Positions 1 to 9,259 of a stretch of DNA of 64,000 bases are shown piece by piece. Position numbers and translations under genes: made by a program. This DNA comes from Areca catechu (Eukaryota; Streptophyta; Magnoliopsida; Arecales; Arecaceae). How positions within the stretch are numbered: the stretch's first letter is position 1; each line of letters starts with the position of its first letter. The stretch covers positions 40,222,449 to 40,286,448 of the forward strand of contig CM038052.1 in NCBI GenBank assembly GCA_021397845.1, written 5' to 3'. The notes under the pieces are model-generated. The model saw nothing but the letters and a program-made list of their open reading frames with translations. It had not been told where the DNA came from and searched no databases.

Positions 1-955
1 GTGTCAGGAAAGGGCAGAAAATAGGAAGTGGATTCAGAATTAGTTTGGTAGGGTAGGGAAAAAGGTTCAAGGTTAGTTGGATAAAGTTCGATATAAGAAG
101 GCATGTCAGGGACTAATCCTAGACTAATGAGGCTAACCTTACGAGGTTGCGGTATATCTATGGGGTTTGCATAATGGAAGGATGGGTTACTAATCTCAAG
201 GAAGAGGTCCTTAATGGTAACTATAGGAGGAGGCTCATCCTGAGGGTACTGATTCAAAGAGATCAAATCCTTAACAAATACTTCTGGTTCTTGTATTTTA
301 GGACTAGACTCTATAATTTGGCTCTCCTCTATGGTTTCCTCAGGTAAGGCTCTAGTAGCAGTACCTAGGTTCTCTTCCTTTATTTGTTCTTCCACTATAG
401 TTTTAGGTTGGATGTGGTCAAGGTCAACTACCTCTAGGTTGGCTTCTACCCGGGTATCTATTGGGTCAGCTAATTCTAGGTCATCTAAAGGTATCTCCTC
501 TTCTCCCTCATACTCATCCACTAAGCTTGCATCAGCTTCATACACTTCCGCGTTAATGTAAGCCTTGTCAATCTCAGGAATGGTTGGAGAAGGTCGGCTA
601 GGAAAAAATTGGCTAGGTCCTGGTTTCTGATTATGGACACTACTCCTAGTAGGTTCAGGTTGTATAAGGGGTAGTGGCTCACTACTGGGTTCATATTTAG
701 GGATACTAATCCTGTGGGGTTCAAGTTGACTAGGAGAAGCATGACTAGTACTAAGCTGATACCTAGGGGTTACGGGCTCTCTGGGCTCATAGGATTTAGG
801 TTCAGCTCTATGGGTCTTGGGTCTACCGGGCTCATGGGATATGGGTTCGTAGATTCTAGAGTTAGAGGATTTGGGGTCATAAGATCTATAGGTTGTGGGT
901 ATACTAGGCTTATAAGGAGAGGGTAAATAGGATCTATCTTCTGGTCTACAAAATC
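1..955 (-). CDS. ORF2 of the chromovirus-like element: long open frame downstream of gag, partial
   Basis: Read on the minus strand with codon starts at positions equal to 2 modulo 3 (for example 569), this frame has no stop from about 955 to base 1, over 310 codons, and continues outside the window. It has no obvious ATG at its start. The product has three zones: a Tyr/Pro/Glu/Ser-rich part with YEP-type repeats (about 950-640), an acidic part with VDEYEGEEEI-like runs (about 580-260), and a tail with KDLFLEI and STSYFLPF motifs (about 210-1). Chromo-2 has the homologous sequence at 40697-41860, broken by frameshifts. I know no standard retrotransposon domain that matches; it sits where protease and reverse transcriptase would be expected. 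It could be a C-terminal extension of Gag reached by a -1 frameshift, or a separate product. Function unknown. Confidence 0.6.
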
Positions 956-1702
956 CTGATTGGGTCTTCTATGACTAACCTTAGGGATTGGGTCATGACA
1001 ATGGGCTCTCCTAGGTTCAGCCTCAAGGTATGGATCAGGGTTTGGGGTCCTCCTAGGTTCAGTATCATAGTATGGGTCATGACGATGGGCTCTCCTAGGT
1101 TCAACCTCTCGGTAGGGATCAGGGTTTGGGGTCCTCCTAGGTTCAGTATCATAGTATGGGTCATGACGATGGGCTCTCCTAGGTTCAGCCTCAAGGTATG
1201 GATCAGGGTTTGGGGTCCTCCTAGGTTCAGTATCATAGTATGTGTCATGACGATGGGCTCTCCTAGGTTCAACCTCTCAGTAGGGATCAGGGTTTGGGGT
1301 CCTCCTAGGTTCAGTATCATAGTATGGGTCATGACGATGGGCTCTCCTAGGTTCAACCTCATGGTAGGGATCTGGGTTTGGGGTCCTCCTAGGTTCAGTA
1401 TAATAATAAGGGTCATGGCGATGGTCACTCCTAGGTTCAACCTGACGGTAGGGATCATGGTAAGGGGTTCTCCTAGGGTTGGGCTCCTTATATGGGTCAG
1501 AGTATTGGGTTCTCCTAGGATTGGACTCCCTATATGGGTCAGAGTAGTGGGTTCTCATAGGGTTGGGCTCTATGGTTTTACTAGGTTGAGTTGGGTTGAG
1601 ACTATTGGTCTGGATCAACTGAGTCATTTGGGTAATTAACTGGGTAGACATTTGGGCCATTTGGTCTATAAGGGCTTGAATCCTAGCTTCCTGCTTATCC
1701 AT
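770..1702 (-). pseudogene. Gag-like N-terminal frame with 28-residue repeats, chromo-1
   Basis: The frame starts at ATG 1702 with a Gln-rich, probably coiled-coil N-terminus (MDKQEARIQALIDQMAQM), then about 45 residues later enters Arg/Pro/Tyr/Asp-rich repeats. It has an in-frame TGA at 1277-1279, where sister repeats read CGA, and closes with TAA at 770-772. Chromo-2 has a comparable start at 42311 followed by a Gag core with an FSGDLDLEDYIDWEEG motif typical of Ty3/gypsy Gag. That core is absent here: the frame jumps from the RRPNQDF motif (near 970) straight into the ORF2 region. Gag would form the particle shell of the retroelement. This copy lacks the core and has stops, so it is non-functional. 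Confidence 0.65.
985..1475 (-). repeat. 84-bp tandem repeat inside the gag-like frame
   Basis: The anchor CCTAGGTTCAGTATC starts at 1052, 1136, 1220 and 1304, with a slightly diverged copy at 1388, an exact 84-bp period (28 codons). Each unit encodes EPRRxHRHDPYYD followed by TEPRRTPNPDPY on the minus strand. Because 84 is a multiple of three, all frames stay open across the array. This produces a long apparent ORF on the plus strand as well. Confidence 0.9.
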
Positions 1703-2625
1703 GGGTTCAGGGAGATGGTGGATGAGATGGGACTCCTGATCTAATGCTCATGCAAGACTCGATCAAACCGACTATAGCTAACTAGACCTAGAGTCCAAAA
1801 CTGAGGGCTCAATCAGGGTGGCAAACTAGCCTATAGTAACCCTGTACTCAGCCAGGCAGGTGTAAGGTGTAAGGGAAGTATTAGGTCCCTGATTGCAGAA
1901 TCCTAGGTAGAATCGAGATTGGCCAGGTAGACGGACCAGCACACAAGCCCTGCGGGATTGAATCCCTAAACTACCATTCTAGACACTGAACACAAGGCAC
2001 ACACAGGTTAGCTTGACACAATGATATGTCACTTAGCCCGGACCCGACCAGTTGGTTTCCCTAGCCCACTAGGGCAAATTAAGTCTAGTTAATTTTAGGT
2101 TAAGGCTTGGGATCGAATGCAAGAGATGTGATTTTGGGCTAAGGATAGGTGATCAAATCCTCCCCCCATCTGATATAGCAAGAGTGCCCTTAAAAGTAAA
2201 TTATGCAATGATGGCAGGCAGATGAGGATGCAAATTAGGATTTAGATATTTTTGGTATTTCTGGAGAATATTTAATTTTTTTTTATTTTGGTATTTTCTT
2301 AAATAGAAGAAAACTTGCAAATTATGGCCTAATATGCAGGAAATATACTAAAATTAAAAGATATGCAAAAGATGCTAAACAAAACCCTAAAACTTCCAAA
2401 CTTGTCTTGCTGAAAAAATAGAGCCAAAAATTTGCAAGCTGTATTTTGGCTTGCAGAAAATTCACAGGCCGAAATAAAATCTAAAAAAATTCTGAGAATT
2501 ACTGTGAATTATGATGAATCCAAAAAAATAAGTTTTAGAATTTTTAGAGTTTTACTCATAGAGAAATAATCTAAATAATAGAGCATATATGGACTAAAAA
2601 TTATAGAAAACAAGCCCTAATCTAA
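1703..2625 (-). other. Leader between primer site and gag, chromo-1
   Basis: AT-rich untranslated leader between the primer binding site and the gag-like ATG. I see no coding frame in it; poly-A/T runs are common near 2270-2600. The equivalent stretch in chromo-2 is 42312-43217. Confidence 0.6.
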
Positions 2626-2637
2626 GCTCTGATACCA
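2626..2637 (-). promoter_or_regulatory. Primer binding site (tRNA-Met type), chromo-1
   Basis: The plus strand reads GCTCTGATACCA, the reverse complement of TGGTATCAGAGC, the usual initiator tRNA-Met primer site of plant LTR elements. It lies two bases from the LTR end at 2640, which fixes the element on the minus strand. Confidence 0.9.
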
Positions 2638-2639
2638 GA

Positions 2640-4107
2640 TGATGCGGGACTAATATGCATGCAATTCTTTTTTGTATGTTTTATATGTGGGGTTAGGTGA
2701 TTAATTCCCAGATTTCAGATCAAAATTAATTGTAGGGAGTTTTGTATGAATTTTTGAAGCCAAGTATGCATATTAGAACCTAGAAAAGTACTAAAGAAGG
2801 ATCGCCGGGACTGAAAAGCCTCGGTTAGGGCAAGTTCTCCTACAATATAAAGACTGGAGGTAGAGGGGGCATACCTGACAATGTTTGAAGCATTTGATGA
2901 AGATCGCAGCAAAGGGATCTCTCGTTTCTCAATGGATGTGGCCTGGAAAACCGAGCCAAAGACCCGCGGATACCCGGCTTTCTGCTCGGTGGTCCGATTG
3001 AGGCTTGGCTGGAGTCGTTGGATTTGTAGGAACTCGAGGACCTGCAAACGACCTGTCAAGGGTTAGAAAACTCACAAGGGAGCAAAGAAATAAAGGAAAA
3101 TAGCAAAGAAAAGGTGTCTTTTGAAGTGGGCGGCCAGGGTTCTGGAAGGTTGGCTGGCGGCAGGAAGATGGTTGCAACACCGAGAAGAAGAAAACTCTCA
3201 AACCCCTTTATGCACACAGCAGGGTAACACTCAAAGCAATAGAAAAACTCAAGGTTTATTTTATATATCAAAATCAATCCTCATACAAGAGACTAGGGTC
3301 CCTTAAATAGACCCTTAGTCTTGGGCTCCAAGTAAGGACACATTAGTCTTTACATAAGAATCCTACTCCTACTCAAACCCTAGCTAGAAAATAAGGAAAC
3401 ATTAGGTAGAAAAAATCCCTAAAAATTCTCTTGACTTGGTCAACACTCCAAGGATGCCTAGGGGGGCGTGTTGGGCTTCTAAGAGCATCAAGAGGCTGGC
3501 CCAAAGGGACTTGGGCGCATGGGCTTGGGCCTCTGGAAGCTGGGGTGGCCTGGTAGCCAGGTAGCAAGAATATTCCTTGGTATCTTGCTTCTTAGGGACT
3601 TGGACTTGGCGTCTGGTCTTGATTTCTTTGGGCTAGGATGCAGGTGGACCTCTGGAATCATGGATGCCCTAGTCTATGAATATATTCTGGCACCTGGAAG
3701 GGAATCTGGGCATCTGGAGGTCATCTGCAAGGAATCAGGGTTTTCTGAATTTTCCTCCTGGGGTCTTCAAATCTTCAAGCTGGGTTGGACTTGGGCTATA
3801 CTTTCATGTCTTCAATCTAGTTGGACTTGGTCTTCACTTGTATGAAGTGGTCTTGAGTCTTCAATATGGTTGAACAGGACTCAAAAAAAAAAAAATTAGC
3901 TCAACATGAGCTGACTAGCATTGGACTGAACTAGCTCAACATGAGCTGACTAGTACAGAACTGAAATAACAACTCAAAAGACTCAAATAACAACTAAAAT
4001 GGACTCAGATGGGCTAAGCCCTTATTACAGATGGACTTATAAATTATTGATCAATTCACAGAGGGTTGAAAAGCATCTATCTTATTCTGGTGCCTTCGGT
4101 GTCCCCA
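2640..4107 (-). repeat. 5' LTR of chromo-1
   Basis: The left end TGATGCGGGAC matches the LTR end TGATGTGGGATAATT of chromo-2. The right end TTCGGTGTCCCCA corresponds to the chromo-2 end CTTGGTGTCCGCA. Length about 1468 bp. It contains an A13 run at about 3881 and a short direct repeat of AGCTCAACATGAGCTGACTAG at about 3898 and 3932. The body differs strongly from the chromo-2 LTR, so the two belong to different subfamilies. Confidence 0.7.
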
Positions 4108-4198
4108 CTAGGATGGGTCACTTTCCAGGACTGTCCACTATGACTAGTTAGCCATGAGTTAAAGTTAAGATGAGTTACTTACTAGCACTATACACTAT
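4108..4198. other. Junction between chromo-1 LTR and Copia-C, possible pol 3' remnant
   Basis: These 91 bases match neither the Copia-C internal copy at 6830-6917 nor the chromo-1 LTR. Next to the LTR the minus strand reads CCCATCCTAG then TGGGGACACC, resembling the chromo-2 sequence CCCATCCGGG...TGCGGACACC that joins its pol end to its 3' LTR. It may therefore be the pol end of another chromovirus copy sharing this LTR. Weak. Confidence 0.3.
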
Positions 4199-5034
4199 GA
4201 CCACAGAAAGAAATCTTGAGGCCAGCAACTCAACGCTGCCCTGCTGAGTATGCACCTAAACCTCATATCCAGTCGCTGCCTCCTTGGACCCTTCGCATCT
4301 CATGAATCTCTTCGAGATCATTTCGGATACACTACAAAACCCCGCAGGCTCCTCCGAAACCAAAGAGCTCATCCCAACTCTTCTGCTAACCTAGCAACTG
4401 AACCCAGCAACCATCTCCACCTGGCTACTGCATCATATCCCAGCCTGTCTGGCTGCATGATGTCCCTTGCACTCCCTGAGACCTGTCCCTGGTCTCCCTA
4501 AGCTACCATCCCCATCAGCTCTAGTCACAGTCCCTAGGCTAATACCACCATACCAAGACACTCCCGACTACCCGATACCCCCAACGCTCCCTGAGCTGCC
4601 TTTGGCACCATCTCTACTGATGTACTCTAGTGAACCTGAAAAATCCAAGCTTTTCCTTTCATCATCCCTGACAAGCTCCACATGACCGTCTTCACCCTTC
4701 CTACTGTCTCCAGAGCTGATATCTTCCTGTCGAAGCCACCTCACCTTCCCAACTGGAATATCAACCCGTGCTCTATAGCTCCCGAGACTCATGCTCCACC
4801 ACACTCCTGACCTCGAACTAATGTCTTCCTGCTCTGTCCCCGTGACTGCAACACCAACCCATGCTTTCGCAGTGTACCCAAACAGCTATGCAAACCTAAT
4901 GCCAATGTCAGAATGTCAGACCTCTTCTCCATCCATGCAGGATACCATACCTATGTACAGCTCCTTGAATCCTTCTCTTCCACTTTCAAACCCCACGGCT
5001 CGAACAATAGCTCAAACCAAACATTGATACCAAT
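4199..5034 (-). other. Internal region of Copia-C, left unit (truncated)
   Basis: Homologous to 6918-7734 with many substitutions. Short open frames occur on both strands but their protein products are not conserved with each other frame for frame, and I see no CCHC, protease, RT or integrase motif. The left end is cut at about 4198. Confidence 0.6.
5021..5032 (-). promoter_or_regulatory. Primer binding site of Copia-C, left unit
   Basis: The plus strand reads ACATTGATACCA, the reverse complement of TGGTATCAATGT, a tRNA-Met-type site two bases from the LTR at 5035. In the right unit the flanking sequence reads AGAGCCTGGTTTGAGC, closer to the usual copia form. Confidence 0.7.
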
Positions 5035-6419
5035 TGTTGAAAATTCCTAGGCACTGATCCCGGGTCATCGCCTATACACAACGGATGCAACATGGAAGAA
5101 CATAGTCCAACAACTTATTCTTTGATTTAATATTATGCAACAATGGAGATATATATATAAGAGAAAAATAGAGATTGCTTTTCATTAATCACTTTGGAGA
5201 AAAACCCTGTTACAAGATAAGATGCAACATCGGCACCCCTTCTAAAACCCAGAAGCTTCTTGCCATCCCACACATCTTCTCTCTTGCAGGTCTCACGTCC
5301 TAAGATCCCATGTACGGCCATGCACGGACAATACCTCAACATGCGTCTCACACCTACAGACAATACCTCAACGCAGATGTCCCTTCTCTAAAGTCCTGTA
5401 GAACATCCTACGGTACCAAGCCCTCCACATGATATCTCCCTCACATGCACCTCTCTGCAAGCCCATCCATGTCCATGCCTCTTCTCACCGAAAAGAGCTC
5501 CACCTACGGACTCCCTCATGCAGGATTTTCCATGGCCATGTCCCCATGCAGAAAATCCCTCCACGTGGCCTCTCAGAAGTTCTCCACCGTGGCCTCCTTG
5601 TAATCTAGGAGGTCTCCCATGGTCTACGCCCATGAGGGCGCTCCAAGATCTCACTCCTCATGGTATTCTCATGACCATGAGGAGTCTTCATGCATGCTCC
5701 TCTTGGACCGTGAGCCAAGCCTCACGACTTCTTGGTTGTAACCCACTCTTATTTAAGGGAGGGGCACTCTTCCCCACGGCCTTCCATCTTCACGCACGGC
5801 TTCTTGGATCCAAGTGGACCGAGACCCCAAAGGGGTCGGCCTCACTTCCTTACGCACGCCCCCCGTCTCTCTTAAATAAGAGTGGGCGGTCTTCTTTCCG
5901 GCATCTCCTCTTGGACTTCTTGATTAGTTGGGCTACATCACATGTGGGTGGTTACATATCTTGAATCTTATTATGACTCAATCACATGGGCGGTTAGGAC
6001 TTGTCTTGGCTCAATAACAAACTGATTAGGATACCTCACATGATTAGGCTTTCAATTGGTTACAACCAACTAATTCAGTTAGGATCCTGGGTGGTTGGGC
6101 TAACCAACCAACCAACTAACCACCTAACTAACTAAGCTAACCTCCTAACCAATTTAACAACCTGGACCCAATCCCCATAACCCAATTGGATTATATTACA
6201 ATCTCTTAAAAAACTCTCTTCAAGAAATCAATGTATCCTGGGTCAAACCCCCTGACCCAACTTGACTCTCAGGGCCCTGGGGAAAATCCCAGAAAACCCC
6301 TGGAACAACTCTAGGAACTGCTTAGGATACGCCCCCAAGCCCCAGGGATCGCCTCCAACATCCTAGACATGGTCTTCCAAGTATCTCCAAAGCTTGGGAG
6401 CACCATGCAAATCCCTATA
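5035..6419 (-). repeat. LTR of Copia-C, shared middle copy
   Basis: In plus orientation it begins TGTTGAAAATTCC and ends AAATCCCTATA, the final CA having become TA. Length 1385 bp. Similarity to the LTR at 7735-9127 runs over the whole length and stops abruptly at 6419/9127, which defines the end. A TATTTAAG box on the minus strand lies near 5871-5880 and is a candidate promoter. Only this copy has a 19-bp inverted-repeat arm at 5742-5760 (see findings). Confidence 0.8.
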
Positions 6420-7734
6420 ATCTCCATCTTGGTGCCCCCAAGCTTTGGCAAACCTAGCAATGTCCTCAATGCACAACCCCACTGTAACTACGCGTCTTGA
6501 CAGTACTGTGTGGATATCCTCATCTCTGCCAATACCCTTCAGCTGCTACTAGTCCTTGGAGGCCTTTGGGATGACCACCTCCATAGCTGAAGATCCTTGC
6601 TTGTATCCTGGCACCATGACTATAGCCTTCCTTTTACCTAGCAGCTGCATTAGACTTTTTCTTGGACTTCCCTGGAGAGAACACAGCGAACCTGAACCAG
6701 TACTCGCTATAACTGGAGCTCTACCTGACACCACCTCCTTAGAGCTACACCAATCTCTGCACACTCTACTCCACCTGGAGAAGTTCACCCCTGGCACTCG
6801 TGCAAGGACCTAGCTAGTATCCCTGCACCTCCTGTTCTGAACTCGTGTCGAATCTTGCTCCACCTATGAAGCCACCTCTCCCTGGTGCTCCACCTGAAAC
6901 TGAAGTCCTCCTGATGCCACAGAAAGAAATCCTAAGGTCAGCAACTCAACACTGCCCTACTGAGCATGCACCTGAACCTCGTACCCAGTCACTGCCTCCT
7001 CGGATCCTTTGCATTCTACGAACCTCTCCGAGACTATTTTGGATACACTGCAAAATCCCGTAGGCTCCTCCGAAACCAAGGAGCTCATCCTAACTCTTCT
7101 ACTGACCCAACGACAGAACCCAGCAACCATCTTCACCTGACTACTGCAGCATGTCCCAGCCTGTCTCCCGGCTGCATGATGTCCCTGGCACTCCCTAAGA
7201 CCTATCCCTGGTCTCCCTGAGCTGCCATCCCCATCAGCTCCAATCCCTGTCCCTAGGCCAATACTGCCATACCATGACACTCCTACCCCCAGCGCTCCCT
7301 GAGCTACCTCCGGCACCATCTCTATTGATATACTCCGATGAACCTGAAAAATATGGGCTTTTCCTTTCTCCATCCCTGACAAGCTCCATGTGACCGTCTG
7401 CACTCTTCCTATTATCTTTAGAGCTGACATCTTCCTGTCGAAGCCACCTCACCTCTCCAGTGGGAACATCAAACCATGCTCCATAGGCCTTGAGACTCGT
7501 GCTCCACAGCACTCCTGACCTCGAACTAATATCTTTCTGCTCTGTCCCCATGACTGCAACACCAACCTGTTCTTTCGTAGTGCACCCAGATAGCTGTGCA
7601 AATCTAACACCAATGTTAGACCTCTTCTCCATCCACACGGGATACCACATCTATGTACAGCTCCTTGAATCCTTCTCTTCCACTTTCAAATCTCGTGGCT
7701 CAAATAATGGCTCAAACCAGGCTCTGAAACTAAT
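6420..7734 (-). other. Internal region of Copia-C, right unit
   Basis: 1315 bp between two LTRs. The plus strand is pyrimidine-rich and yields open frames on both strands (for example minus 7234-7650 and 6957-7430), but no retroviral domain or motif is visible. The length is far below a coding copia interior (about 4 kb or more). Most likely a non-autonomous interior or a deletion product. Confidence 0.6.
7721..7732 (-). promoter_or_regulatory. Primer binding site of Copia-C, right unit (decayed)
   Basis: The plus strand reads GCTCTGAAACTA, two mismatches from the reverse complement of the tRNA-Met site, followed on the minus strand by AGAGCCTGGTTTGAGC. Confidence 0.7.
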
Positions 7735-9127
7735 TATTGGAAATTCCTAGGCACTGATCCCGGGCCATCACCTATACGCAGCGGATGCAACATGAAAGAA
7801 CACAGTCCAACAACCTGTTCTTTGGATTCAATATCATGCAACAATGGAGATATAGATGTAGGAGAAAAAGAGAGATTACTTTTGATTAATCACTTTGGAG
7901 AAGAACTCTGTTACAAGATAAGATGTAACCCTGGCACCCCTTCTAAAAATCCAAAAGCTTCTCGCCGTCCCGCACATCTTCTCTCTTATAGGCCTCATGC
8001 CCTAAGAACCCATGTACAGCCATGCACGATCAATACCTCAACATGCATCTCCCACCTGCAGATAATACCTCAACACAGATATCCCTTCTCCAAAGTCCCA
8101 TGGAATACCCCATAGTACCAAGCCCTCCATGTGATATCTCCCTCATGTGTGCCTCTCTGCAAGCCCATCCATGTCCATGCCTCCTCTCACCGGAAAGAGC
8201 TCCACCTGTGGACTCCCTCATGCAGGATTTTCTATGGCCATGTCCCCACGTGGAAAGTCCCTTCACGTGGCCTCTCAGAAGTCCACAACCGTGGTCTTCT
8301 TGTAATCCAGGAGGTCTCCCACAATCTACGCCCATGAGGGCACTCCAAGATCTCACTCCTCATGGTCTTCTCATGACCGTGAGGAGTCTTCATGCGTGCT
8401 CCTCTTGGACCCTGAGCCAAGCCTCACAGTTCCAAGTCTTCAAACCATGGACATCCCCAAAAGGGAGGGGCGCTCTTCCCCATGGCCTTCCATCTTCATG
8501 CATGGCCTCTTGGATCCAAGTGGACCGAGACCCCAAAGGGGTTGGCCTCACTTCCTTATGCACGCCCCCCCTCTCTCTTAAATAAGAGTGGGCGGTCTTC
8601 TTTCCTTGGGCGTCTCCTCTTGGACTTCTTGATTAGTTGGGCTACATCACATGTGGGTGGTTACACATATTGAATCTTGTTAGAACTCAATCACATGGAT
8701 GGTTAGGACTTGTCTTGGGCTAATAACAAATTGATTATGATACCTCACATGATTAGGCTCCTAATTGGTTACAACCAACCAATTCGGTCAGGATCCTAGA
8801 TGGTTGGGCTAACCAACCAACCAACTAACCACCTAACCAACTAAGCTAACCTCCTAACCAATTTAACAACCTGGATCCAATCTCCATAACCCAATTGGGT
8901 TATGTTACAATCTCTCAAAAAACTCCTTCCAAGAAATCAATGTACCCTAGGTCAAACTCCTTGACCCAACTTGACTCTCAGGGCCCTGGGGAAAACCCTA
9001 GAAAACCCCTGGAACAACTCCAGGAATCGCTTGGGACATGCCCCCAAGCCCCAGGATCGCCTCCAGTATTCCTGCCATGGTCTTCCAATTCTCTCCAAAG
9101 CTTGGGAGCACCACGCAAATCCCTACA
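7735..9127 (-). repeat. LTR of Copia-C, outer 5' copy
   Basis: In plus orientation it starts TATTGGAAATTCC (TG changed to TA) and ends AAATCCCTACA. Length 1393 bp, similar in size to the copy at 5035-6419. In element orientation it starts TGTAGGGATTTGC. The minus-strand TATTTAAG box is near 8578-8588. Confidence 0.85.
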
Positions 9128-9259
9128 AAGTTTTCATACAAGAATGGGACTATGCCTAAGTACAAAATAGAAGGAAAAATGTATCACTTACACCAAAACC
9201 TTTACACAAAAGGCTTGAATTTGGGTACAAAGCAAAAGTAAGAAGGAAAAAGACGTAGA

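Larger units (their letters stand above)
1..4107 (-). mobile_element. Chromovirus-like Ty3/gypsy element, copy 1 (chromo-1), runs off the left edge
   Basis: The order on the minus strand is 5' LTR (2640-4107), tRNA-Met primer site, leader, gag-like frame with repeats, then ORF2 to the window edge. The same order and related sequence occur in chromo-2 (38324-46678), which also keeps an integrase tail with a chromodomain. That is why I call the family chromovirus-like. The reverse transcriptase region is not visible here; in chromo-2 it is missing. The 3' LTR and left boundary lie outside the window, so no target-site duplication can be read. Confidence 0.8.
4199..9127 (-). mobile_element. Ty1/copia-type element(s) in tandem, Copia-C (internal-LTR-internal-LTR)
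   Basis: Two LTRs (5035-6419 and 7735-9127) each have a tRNA-Met-like primer site on their left, so both internal regions read on the minus strand and follow an LTR. Homology between the two units runs with a period of about 2700 bp (for example CCACAGAAAGAAATC at 4200 and 6918, and the LTR starts 5035 and 7735). The middle LTR thus serves both units. No gag or pol domain could be recognised in either internal region, so this is a non-autonomous or strongly deleted form. The right end abuts Tat-A sequence at 9128; the left end is cut at 4198 by chromovirus sequence. Confidence 0.75.

Noticed and set aside
971..1639. 222-codon open frame on the plus strand with repeated GSPRF/GPPRFS motifs
   Set aside because: It is the opposite strand of the 84-bp Gag repeat, where a period divisible by three keeps all frames open.
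2626..2637. Possible tRNA gene fragments (GCTCTGATACCA here, at 29693 and 43218)
   Set aside because: Only 12 bases long and placed exactly at LTR ends; they are primer binding sites complementary to the tRNA 3' end.
4250..5027. Plus-strand frames with Pro/Ser/Leu-rich products as host genes
   Set aside because: They lie in the Copia-C interior, recur at 6966-7750 with frame differences, and lack any domain.
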